Below, in pieces: positions 1-6,238 of a DNA stretch of 13,293 nucleotides (position 1 is the stretch's first letter; every line of letters starts with the position of its first letter). The notes under the pieces were generated by a model, which had not been told where the DNA came from, did no database searches, and saw nothing but the letters and a program-made list of their open reading frames with translations. Both the position numbers and the translations under genes were made by a program. Source of the stretch: Sedimentisphaerales bacterium (GTDB taxonomy: Bacteria > Planctomycetota > Phycisphaerae > Sedimentisphaerales > Anaerobacaceae); the NCBI GenBank assembly GCA_016933985.1, contig JAFGTU010000439.1, forward strand, positions 1 to 13,293, given 5' to 3'.

Positions 1-131
1 CTTTAGAAGTAGTGGTGTGAGTGAGAGCGTAGTTCTGCGTTCACGAAGTACAGATTCAAAAGCTGAAAAACCGGAGAAGTCCGAGAATTGAAATGACAGT
101 TCCGAAATCGCGTTTGCAGAATCGCAATCCC
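1..131. other. Left edge, no supported gene
   Basis: No gene is assigned here. One plus frame is open from position 2 to a TGA at 89-91 and would give a hydrophilic, lysine- and glutamate-rich tail of about 29 residues. That could be the last part of a protein whose body lies outside the window, but so short a tail carries no recognisable motif. One minus frame is also open to the left edge, but it runs straight through the hairpin at 132-163. Confidence 0.3.
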
Positions 132-163
132 AAAAAAAGGCCGTGAACACGAAGTTCACGGCC
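132..163 (-). terminator. Intrinsic terminator, minus strand, no known upstream gene
   Basis: A perfect 10-bp inverted repeat (GGCCGTGAAC at 139-148, GTTCACGGCC at 154-163) encloses a 5-nt loop. Seven A residues at 132-138 become a U-tract directly after the hairpin on a minus-strand transcript. This is the textbook form of a Rho-independent terminator for leftward transcription. No plus-strand U-tract follows the stem directly. There is no recognisable minus-strand gene between 164 and 2000, so what it terminates is unknown. Confidence 0.7.
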
Positions 164-824
164 CCAGTTAAGCAAACTCCTTTTTGCATTCACCCTACTT
201 CAATTGATAACTAACAGGCACACTATGCCGAGACTTTTTCTCTTACGCTCCTCATCTACCCAAAACCCCATTAGTGAAGATTCAACCACAACAACCTATA
301 CGCCTTCGCAATGACTCGCTAGTCCATTACTCGGCCTTCTTCATTCTTTCATCCGCGTCCAATTACCAGCGGAATTTCAGGGCAGATTATATTACTGGTA
401 AATCCTGGTTGTCAAGCAAATTCTCGCCGAGGCGGCACATTTTTTCGACTCCTCAAACGAGGTGCTACTTAAAGGATAGGCAGGTCAGGACAATCAAATC
501 CTTTGCGGCAATCCGATAGTCGCGATACTTGTGAAACGCGATAGCGCTATGCCAGATTTGATCCTGTTGGCATCATCATTGCGACACTTAGGGGGGTGGC
601 AATCTCCTCGCCTTCGAAAGATCAAGGCTGCTCACGCCTAAAACACCGCACGATGACGCGTACAGACTTGATCTTGGCTGAGAACCGGCAGACCGAAAAA
701 AGCGGGTCGTTCGCGGAACAGCACAATTTCTGTAAGTGCCTGTTACTAAAATGCTTAGCTGCTATTTGGGTGGCTATTAGCGCACGGCTTTCGAAAAATA
801 TTTTCAGAAAAATGAACATTCGCC
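164..824. other. Gene-free stretch of about 660 bp
   Basis: Both strands carry only short open frames (82 codons at most). Their translations are low-quality, rich in S, R, C and H, without motifs, signal peptides or good ribosome sites. The base composition looks more AT-rich than the genes to the right. I see no tRNA, no repeat array and no transposase remnant. A minus-strand non-coding RNA ending at the 132-163 terminator is possible but unsupported by any promoter I could pick out with confidence. Confidence 0.5.
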
Positions 825-859
825 TTGACGCTCGATATACATAGGAGTATTATGTATAT
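825..859 (+). promoter_or_regulatory. padR promoter with overlapping palindromic operator
   Basis: A sigma70-type promoter is visible: TTGACG (825-830), a 17-bp spacer, then TATTAT (848-853), predicting a start of transcription near 860. A perfect inverted repeat, ATATACATA (835-843) and TATGTATAT (851-859) around 7 nt, covers the end of the spacer, the -10 box and the start region. It contains ACAT-N9-ATGT. Known PadR-family operators are palindromes with ATGT/ACAT half-sites, so this is the likely binding site of the PadR protein encoded 33 bp downstream. Binding here would block RNA polymerase. Confidence 0.72.
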
Positions 860-892
860 AGGTTATAGGTATGCTGATTGGAGATGTCTGAA

Positions 893-1234
893 ATGGCTGT
901 GAATAAGGATTTGGTTGCGGCTTCGGCTACTCCGCTGGTCCTTTCGATATTGGGCGAAGGCGAAAGCTACGGCTACGCGATTATCAAACGCGTCCGCGAG
1001 CTTTCCGGCGGCAGGATGCAATGGACTGATGGGATGCTCTATCCGGTGCTGCACCGCCTCGAACGTCAGGGACTGATAAAGTCGTTTGAGCAAACGTCTG
1101 AAACCGGCAGGAAACGCAAATACTATCGCCTCCAAAAGAAAGGCGGCGAGACGCTCAATAAACACAAGAATCAATGGATGCTTGTTCACTCGACTCTACA
1201 ACAATTGTGGGAGGCAAAACCATGTTTGACCTGA
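893..1234 (+). CDS. PadR-family transcriptional repressor
   Basis: A 113-residue winged-helix DNA-binding protein, the size of the short PadR subfamily 2. Landmarks are the N-terminal helix with TPLVLSIL (13-20), the YGYAI element (26-30), the recognition helix region with MLYPVLHRLERQGLI (48-62) and the wing GRKRKYYRLQKKG (72-84). A C-terminal helix (about 85-108) would mediate dimerisation. An open frame continues upstream to a TTG at 878, but the ATG at 893 is preferred because GGAG (880-883) sits 9 nt before it and it gives the usual family N-terminus. Its 3' end overlaps the next gene by 13 bp, so the two are co-transcribed and probably translationally coupled. The palindrome over its promoter suggests autoregulation. 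The inducer cannot be told from sequence; relatives respond to small aromatic compounds, drugs or envelope stress. Confidence 0.93.
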   Translation: MAVNKDLVAASATPLVLSILGEGESYGYAIIKRVRELSGGRMQWTDGMLYPVLHRLERQGLIKSFEQTSETGRKRKYYRLQKKGGETLNKHKNQWMLVHSTLQQLWEAKPCLT

Positions 1235-1932
1235 ACGAAGAGATTAGCAAGTGGCGGTGCGGCTTGGCCGCATTTCAAACGCTTGAAAAATCGGATATTG
1301 ATGAACTCGAAGGCCATCTGAGGGAGGAAATAAAGCGCTTGATGGCCTTGGGTTTATTGGAGCAGGAGGCGTTCTATGTGGCTCGGCACCGTCTGGGAGA
1401 TACGGATAGCCTTGCCGGCGAGTTTGCCAAGATAAACGGCTCAGTTTTGTGGTCGAAGAGGCTCTTTTGGGCGGCAGTAGGGCTCTTTGGCTATATCGTG
1501 GCTTCCTACGCGGCACAGTCCGTTTCCGCAGGCTTTGTTGTGGCGGCCTGGTTCGCCGGAGTCAAAGGTTATGCGCTCGGAGTCCTTGACGCAACCGCAC
1601 AAGTGGTATTTTTCCTGACGGTAGTATTCCTGCTGTATGTAATCGGGAGAAGAAAGGACCTCAAAGGCGAATTATTCTGTAAAGTTGTTGAAAGACCGTG
1701 GGGCAAATTGGCGCTTTTCGCAGGGGTCTTGGGGATTATAGCGGTAAAGCTCGCCGTGCAGTTTCTTATCCCGGCGACGGTAGCTCGTCTGAGCGTCGAG
1801 CAATGGGGCGAAATGGCCATATTTCGAGCATTTACAGAACTGCTCTGGATGATAGGCCTGCCGCTGATTCTGTTGACGGTGCTAATCCTTCTGCGTCCTT
1901 CAAAGCTGCGCGAAGCTGGGACACAATCTTGA
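1222..1932 (+). CDS. Membrane protein with permease-prefix-like N-terminal domain
   Basis: A 236-residue protein. The first 75 residues form a soluble helical region with the pattern seen in permease-prefix/HAAS-type domains that accompany PadR regulators: DIDELEGHLREEIKRL (25-40), then a helix with EQEAFYVARHRLGD (47-60). The rest is hydrophobic, with four or five predicted membrane segments near 81-112 (one or two), 122-142, 163-185 and 205-225. No ABC-transporter permease domain (MacB/FtsX type) follows, so it is shorter than the large permeases bearing this prefix. The start at 1222 has a strong GGGAGG (1209-1214) 7 nt upstream. The earlier in-frame ATG at 1174 would lie deep in padR without such a site. 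Its role is unknown; by context it may transmit a membrane signal to PadR or be its regulated target. Confidence 0.8.
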   Translation: MFDLNEEISKWRCGLAAFQTLEKSDIDELEGHLREEIKRLMALGLLEQEAFYVARHRLGDTDSLAGEFAKINGSVLWSKRLFWAAVGLFGYIVASYAAQSVSAGFVVAAWFAGVKGYALGVLDATAQVVFFLTVVFLLYVIGRRKDLKGELFCKVVERPWGKLALFAGVLGIIAVKLAVQFLIPATVARLSVEQWGEMAIFRAFTELLWMIGLPLILLTVLILLRPSKLREAGTQS

Positions 1933-2000
1933 TCTCGGCATTGCTAATTAAGCTGTGCCTGTCGAGTTTCCTTGTAGTGTGATTACGCTTGACGAGATTG

Positions 2001-2864
2001 TTATTGAAGATCAGGGCGGTTCCGCGGCCGGCGGGGAAGGATCGTGATCTTGTCGTGAATCTCGGCCGGCATCGCCTCCTTGAGCATCCTGCGAATCTCG
2101 TGCATAGCGGTCCGCTGGGTCGTGTGCGTGATGATGATGTGTTCGTTCCGCATATTGCCCAATAGCATGGCCAGCTCGTCGATGTGCATGTGCTTTCCGG
2201 CCTCGGCTCGGCCAATATGCTCTCCCTCGTAGAACGTGCACTCGGCAATCAGTATCCTGCTCTCGGCGATATATTCGAGCTGCGAGAAATCGACGTATTG
2301 CGTATCGCCCAAGTAGCTGACGATCGGGATATCGAGCGGATAGTCGATCTCGATTCCCTGCTTCTTCAGCTCGACGATTTGCGGGCCGGTAAGCCCGGTG
2401 TATTCGGCCTTGAGCTTCTTTCGCTTCTCAATAACGCTGAAGCCCAGTGATCCCTTGCTGTGCTTTGTCGGAAATGCCCTTGCGAACAGGTTCGGCTTTA
2501 TCTGGTGTTCGTCGCCGGGCTTCATCCCGATAAGATTGGCGGGTATCGTATTGCCGTCCAGCAGGCCCCATGCGTCGATTATCTTGTGCATAGGCCCCAA
2601 CAGATTCTTGGGCGCAAGAATAGTCCCTGCGGATTGCCCCGTGAACTTGCGTTGCGAGAGGTAGTATGCAAATCCCGCTGAGTGGTCCATGTGCCCGTGG
2701 GTCAGCAGGACGTTATTGATGTGAATGAGCTGATCCGGGGCCTTGCCGATATCGAAGCATACGTCCAATTGCGGCATACCCACGACCGTCTCCTCCCCGG
2801 CCACCGAATACCCGATGATTTCAAGTCCGTTTATATCTATGCGTGCTAAGTTGTGACTGGGCAT
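2001..2864 (-). CDS. MBL-fold tRNase Z-like hydrolase
   Basis: A 287-residue metallo-beta-lactamase-fold enzyme with the full set of zinc ligands of the RNase Z branch: THGHMDH (55-61), His135 in PTKHS, Asp187 in LGDT, and His247 in ITHTTQR. The ECTF (208-211) and HMHIDEL (225-231) motifs also match this branch. RNase Z cleaves the 3' trailer of pre-tRNAs in the cytoplasm, and no signal peptide is seen. The KLKAEYTGLTG stretch (150-160) and the FDIG motif (37-40) resemble, from memory, the short plant-type tRNase Z more than the B. subtilis type. The activity could therefore be tRNA processing or another phosphodiesterase. The ATG at 2864 lacks a clear Shine-Dalgarno site but gives a natural start. 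A heptamer repeat lies directly upstream. It converges on the permease-prefix gene with 68 bp between stops. Confidence 0.85.
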   Translation of the reverse strand: MPSHNLARIDINGLEIIGYSVAGEETVVGMPQLDVCFDIGKAPDQLIHINNVLLTHGHMDHSAGFAYYLSQRKFTGQSAGTILAPKNLLGPMHKIIDAWGLLDGNTIPANLIGMKPGDEHQIKPNLFARAFPTKHSKGSLGFSVIEKRKKLKAEYTGLTGPQIVELKKQGIEIDYPLDIPIVSYLGDTQYVDFSQLEYIAESRILIAECTFYEGEHIGRAEAGKHMHIDELAMLLGNMRNEHIIITHTTQRTAMHEIRRMLKEAMPAEIHDKITILPRRPRNRPDLQ

Positions 2865-2870
2865 CTTCGA

Positions 2871-2905
2871 TTGATTATTGATTATTTACTATTGATTATT
2901 GGGTA
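2871..2905 (-). repeat. Five-copy degenerate heptamer tandem repeat
   Basis: Read on the plus strand, five heptamers follow without gap: TTGATTA, TTGATTA, TTTACTA, TTGATTA, TTGGGTA. Three are identical and two differ at two or three positions. The array ends 6 bp before the start codon of the MBL gene and lies downstream of its predicted promoter, so it would form the A-rich end of the mRNA leader where a ribosome site is expected. Confidence 0.8.
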
Positions 2906-2919
2906 CGTTCAGTAGCCCA

Positions 2920-2948
2920 ATGGTAGCCGCGGGAGGCGGTTGTGTCAA
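2920..2948 (-). promoter_or_regulatory. Predicted promoter of the tRNase Z-like gene
   Basis: On the minus strand a perfect -35 box TTGACA (2948-2943) is followed after 17 bp by TACCAT (2925-2920), which matches four of six -10 bases. Transcription would start near 2913 and give a leader of about 48 nt containing the heptamer array. Confidence 0.55.
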
Positions 2949-2955
2949 TTTGTTT

Positions 2956-2983
2956 TTGATTTAGTCGCTGCAGGCGGTACACT
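2956..2983 (+). promoter_or_regulatory. Possible promoter of the nitrilase operon
   Basis: TTGATT (2956-2961), a 16-bp spacer and TACACT (2978-2983) make a plausible plus-strand promoter, with each box matching four of six consensus bases. Its -35 box lies 7 bp from the -35 box of the divergent MBL promoter, so the two would compete or share regulation. GATAAT at 2990-2995 is an alternative -10 box but lacks a -35 partner. Confidence 0.35.
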
Positions 2984-3030
2984 GAAAGGGATAATTCGTT
3001 GCATGTATGTTAAGAACAGGGGTAGCACCG

Positions 3031-4032
3031 ATGGCAATGCGAAAATCATTTCTGGGTTTTCTGGTAATTGTGGCATCTCTCTCCGTGGTGTGCGCCGAAG
3101 AAGCCGAAGTCAAATCCATACCTCAGCTTGATCGAGCCGCGCTCCCTGGGAAACAGGTCAAGGTCGCGGCGATTTGCATCGGCTTCGGCGGCGAGCGCGA
3201 GGCCAAGCTCAAAGAGGCCATCGACCAGCTTCATACCGCAGGGAAGAACGGAGTCGATATCGCCTGCCTACCAGAGGAATTCGCCGGCACCGATGCCGAG
3301 CCGATTCCGGGACCAACGACAAACGCCGTCGCCAACCTCGCTAAGCAGTACAATATGTATGTGATTTGCCCCATACGCGAGCAGGCCGGCGACAAGCAAT
3401 ACAATACCGCCGTCCTGATAGACCGCAAGGGCGAGGTTGCCGGCTACTACCGCAAGGTCTTTGTCTTCTGGGGCGAGGGTCTGCACCTCAGCACCGAGGG
3501 CGTCAAGGTCTTCAAGACCGATTTTGGCAAGATAAGCATCCTGACCTGCTTCGATTTGAATTACCCCGAACTGTGGCAAAAATGCGACGACCTGGACGTC
3601 GATATCGTCTTTTGGCCCAGCGCCTACGGCGGCGGCTTCCCACTCAACGCCATGGCCATCCTCTACCATTACTATATTGTCCCCGTCGGTGCAGGCAACA
3701 TCATCGACATCACCGGCAAGACCTGCCCCGACATCGAAAAGCCCCGCGACAAGCAATTTATCGCAACGCTCGACCTCGACCGCGCCTTCGCACACCATGA
3801 TTTCAACCGCAAGAAAGTCGAAAAAATGCTCGAAGAGCACAAAGGCGAGATAGTCATCGAGCGCAATCTAAGCGAAGAGGACCTCGCCCCATGGTGGCTC
3901 TTCAAAGCCACAAAACCCGGCGTCAGCGTGCGAAAGCTGCTGAAGGAATACAAGATCGAGACGCTGAGGGAATACCAGCACCGTAGCAGAAAACAAATCA
4001 ACGAAGCCCGAAAAGAAGGCAAGCGGATTTGA
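3031..4032 (+). CDS. Exported carbon-nitrogen hydrolase (nitrilase superfamily)
   Basis: A 333-residue protein with a cleavable signal peptide: a positively charged start, a hydrophobic core FLGFLVIVASLSVV, then likely cleavage after VCA. The mature part is a nitrilase/amidase domain with the Glu-Lys-Cys triad. Numbered from the upstream ATG at 3007, these are Glu90 in LPEEF, Lys150 in YYRKVF and Cys181 in LTCFDLNYPEL (subtract 8 for the chosen start). Such enzymes hydrolyse carbon-nitrogen bonds of amides, N-carbamoyl compounds or nitriles; the substrate here is unknown. The ATG at 3031 is chosen because AGGGG (3018-3022) lies 8 nt upstream and it gives a standard signal peptide. The C-terminal 70 residues are charged and helical. 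Most family members are cytoplasmic, so export is notable. The next gene starts 10 bp after the stop. Confidence 0.88.
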   Translation: MAMRKSFLGFLVIVASLSVVCAEEAEVKSIPQLDRAALPGKQVKVAAICIGFGGEREAKLKEAIDQLHTAGKNGVDIACLPEEFAGTDAEPIPGPTTNAVANLAKQYNMYVICPIREQAGDKQYNTAVLIDRKGEVAGYYRKVFVFWGEGLHLSTEGVKVFKTDFGKISILTCFDLNYPELWQKCDDLDVDIVFWPSAYGGGFPLNAMAILYHYYIVPVGAGNIIDITGKTCPDIEKPRDKQFIATLDLDRAFAHHDFNRKKVEKMLEEHKGEIVIERNLSEEDLAPWWLFKATKPGVSVRKLLKEYKIETLREYQHRSRKQINEARKEGKRI

Positions 4033-4042
4033 GGGCTCCCTT

Positions 4043-4825
4043 ATGCCGGACAAGCGAACACACCGCGGCCCGCATCCAGAAGATGCAAAACTCTTCTCGC
4101 CCCAAGCGATTGGCGACCTGCGCCTGGCCATGGCAGACTACGCGATGCTCCTGACAAAAGGCTATGCTCAGAAAAGCTCACTCAAGCTCGTCGGCGACAA
4201 ATTCTCTTTAACCGAGCGACAAAGGCTGGCTCTGATGCGAAGCGCCTGCTCTGATGGCCAGCTCGCATCACGAACCCGCCGCCGCGTCCCAATAGAGGCT
4301 GTCGCCGGGCAGCGTATCGCTATCGACGGCTATAACGTATTGATAACAATCGAGGCGGCCATAAGCGGCGGAGTAATCTTCAAGGGTCGCGACGGCTGCT
4401 ATCGGGACTTAGCCAGCATCCACGGGACATACCGCAAAGTCACCGAGACGATACCGGCTGTCGAGCTTATAGGCCGATTCCTGAAAGAAGCCGGTGCCGC
4501 CGGCGCGCTATGGCTGTTGGATAAGCCAGTCTCAAACAGCGGACGCTTAAAGACGCTGATTGCCGACTTAGCGAAGCAGAACGATTGGCCCTGGGAAATC
4601 GACCTTGTCATCAGCCCCGACGCCGTATTGACTAAGGGCGATTCGATTGTCGCCACCAGCGACAGCGCAGTCCTTGACGCCTGCAAAAAATGGCTGAACC
4701 TCGCCACAGAAATCATCACCCAAAAACTCCCCTCCGCAACCATCATCGACCTATCCCCTGATTCAGTACCGCTGCAGTTGGGGTATTCCCCTTGCAGCGT
4801 GCCAGAAATTATTCCTGATACATAG
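4043..4825 (+). CDS. DUF434 protein with PIN/NYN-like C-terminal half
   Basis: A 260-residue cytoplasmic protein of the DUF434 family (with the associated DUF5616 region), recognised from the N-terminal RGPHPEDAKLF (8-18), LRLAMADYAMLLTKGYA (26-42), LKLVGDKFSLTERQRLAL (47-64) and a basic SRTRRR. The second half begins with IAIDGYNVLI (92-101), which resembles the first strand of NYN/PIN nucleases with their catalytic Asp (Asp95). Further acidic residues that could complete a metal site are Asp122, Asp160 in LLDKP and Asp207 in ATSDSAVLD. A nuclease role is inferred; the family has no established function that I know of. GAGGG (4031-4035) overlaps the stop of the nitrilase gene and serves this ATG at 7-nt spacing, so the two form an operon. 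The last 20 residues look like an unconserved tail. Confidence 0.85.
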   Translation: MPDKRTHRGPHPEDAKLFSPQAIGDLRLAMADYAMLLTKGYAQKSSLKLVGDKFSLTERQRLALMRSACSDGQLASRTRRRVPIEAVAGQRIAIDGYNVLITIEAAISGGVIFKGRDGCYRDLASIHGTYRKVTETIPAVELIGRFLKEAGAAGALWLLDKPVSNSGRLKTLIADLAKQNDWPWEIDLVISPDAVLTKGDSIVATSDSAVLDACKKWLNLATEIITQKLPSATIIDLSPDSVPLQLGYSPCSVPEIIPDT

Positions 4826-4838
4826 CCTGCTGTATTCT

Positions 4839-6095
4839 CTACTGTTGGCCAGCCAGTTGGATGCTGTGCGTGAGCTGCGCCAGTCCGATTTGCTGCGCGA
4901 GCGTCATCGCCGACAATATGCCCGTTCTCCTGTCGTAGGTCCAGTCAATCCGGTGCAGCGGGCCTGCCTCGCTGATTGTCACGGAACCCGGCCCCACCTG
5001 GCTGACGGCGACGGTCGTCCCCACGATATTGTTGGTCTCGATGACCTGCTGAGGTCGAAGATTGGCAAGCGCTTTCGGCGATATCCACAGGCCTCCGATG
5101 GCTGCGCTGCCGCAGGCCCCTTCCTGCACGGCCTGTTCGGGCGGCATGCCTGCATACGTCTCGATGACGAAGCGGTTTGTGAACCGCAACCAGCCCGGTC
5201 CGCGGGCCTTGGGCGTCAGCGTCGCGGTCATCGCGCGGTCCAGCCTTGTGCCCGCGGCGGCCACGACCGACGTCTGCACCCCCCTGTACGAAAGCTGCCC
5301 GAACTGCGCGACCCACAGTGGCGGCGCCGCCTTCCAGGGCACGTCGATATCCTTGACCTCCACGATCCATCCGGTGACAATCTGCGTGCTGCCCTCTCCG
5401 ATGCCGACCTTGTTGGAGCCGCCGATAGGCGGGGTGGCCACCGACGGGCCCTGCACCCGCGAGGCGTGGAAGATCAGCAGGCCCGTCTCCAGGTCATAGA
5501 CCCGCGCCTGGTAGCCGGAGGTATCTTCGCTCTGAAAACGGATCGCGTTGTATAGCTTCCCGCCGACCGTGTAGGGCATACGCAGGATCCGCACGCCTTG
5601 AGCATTGACCTCTTGCACCTGCTTGAGCACATCGGGATGTATCCAATAGTCGGCGGCGCACCCGGCGTGCCCGACCAGGCCGCTGCCCGAGGCAAAGCTG
5701 CACCTCTTGGTGGCCGTGTCGAGCAGATAAACCTTGTTTGACAGCTCCGCGACGCCGTCTGCGACATGGCCGACCTGGACAACGTTGTACGCCGCGCTGC
5801 CGCTGGAGCCGATGTCCTCTTCGCGGTAGCGCTTCCCGGTGTTCTTGTCAATCCAGTTGCCCTTGTCGTCCTGCACGAGCTTGCCGTACTCGCCCGGGAT
5901 GCTGGCCGTCATCCCGAAGTAAGTCAGCCGAGTGCCGGGCTTGATGACCGGCGGAGCCCCGGCCTGTGCCGCCGCCGGTACTAACGGCAGCATAATGCTC
6001 GGATCGGGAACCTCCACGCCCTTACCGCTGTGGACGCCCACCGTCAACAATATCACGACCGATACTCTGCGGAGAAGTCTTTGCTGCAATGTCAT
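4839..6095 (-). CDS. Exported protein of two related halves, function unknown
   Basis: A 418-residue protein with a likely signal peptide (basic start, hydrophobic core VSVVILLTVGV at 11-21) and no other membrane segment. I do not recognise a named family. The two halves share landmarks in the same order: GTRL (54 and 282), a Cys shortly before W-I-x-P (Cys146 with WIHP 151-154; Cys328 with WISP 337-340), and YDxxTG (200-205 and 387-392). The WIxP to YDxxTG spacing is 49 and 50 residues, pointing to an internal duplication of beta-rich domains. The start at 6095 is chosen because GGAGGTG (6106-6100) precedes it closely, and the upstream in-frame ATG at 6134 lies at or before the predicted transcription start. 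The gene converges on the DUF434 gene with only 13 bp between stops. Confidence 0.8.
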   Translation of the reverse strand: MTLQQRLLRRVSVVILLTVGVHSGKGVEVPDPSIMLPLVPAAAQAGAPPVIKPGTRLTYFGMTASIPGEYGKLVQDDKGNWIDKNTGKRYREEDIGSSGSAAYNVVQVGHVADGVAELSNKVYLLDTATKRCSFASGSGLVGHAGCAADYWIHPDVLKQVQEVNAQGVRILRMPYTVGGKLYNAIRFQSEDTSGYQARVYDLETGLLIFHASRVQGPSVATPPIGGSNKVGIGEGSTQIVTGWIVEVKDIDVPWKAAPPLWVAQFGQLSYRGVQTSVVAAAGTRLDRAMTATLTPKARGPGWLRFTNRFVIETYAGMPPEQAVQEGACGSAAIGGLWISPKALANLRPQQVIETNNIVGTTVAVSQVGPGSVTISEAGPLHRIDWTYDRRTGILSAMTLAQQIGLAQLTHSIQLAGQQ

Positions 6096-6137
6096 AACGC
6101 ACCTCCAGAAATACTTTCCTGTGAGAACGCTCATAGC

Positions 6138-6166
6138 ATCTTAAGACGGCACGAGTGCAAAGTCAA
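6138..6166 (-). promoter_or_regulatory. Predicted promoter of the two-half exported protein gene
   Basis: On the minus strand, TTGACT (6166-6161) and TAAGAT (6143-6138) are separated by exactly 17 bp. Transcription would begin near 6131, giving a leader of about 36 nt to the ATG at 6095. This argues that the gene has its own promoter rather than depending on the HAD gene 143 bp upstream. Confidence 0.6.
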
Positions 6167-6238
6167 TGCGGTCGGCACTGAAATTTCGATATAGCCGCTT
6201 GGTCGGCCAAAATCATGAAATATTCTCGTTAAGCCGGG

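Noticed and set aside
2..91. Plus-strand tail of a gene entering from the left
   Set aside because: About 29 hydrophilic codons ending in TGA look plausible as a C-terminus, but they are too short to support without the upstream sequence.
1..192. Minus-strand frame open from an ATG near 190 off the left edge
   Set aside because: It reads through a perfect terminator hairpin and its U-tract. The translation is low-complexity and lacks a ribosome site, so it is probably a shadow of non-coding sequence.
274..844. Short plus-strand frames at 274-519 and 596-844
   Set aside because: Random-looking composition, no ribosome site and no motif; the region as a whole reads as non-coding.
3268..3840. 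190-codon minus-strand frame inside the nitrilase gene
   Set aside because: Antisense shadow of a well-supported gene with an intact catalytic triad.
4826..4838. Terminator between the two convergent stops
   Set aside because: Only 13 bp and no clear stem with a T-run; the weak GGCCAGCC-type pairing nearby lies in coding sequence.
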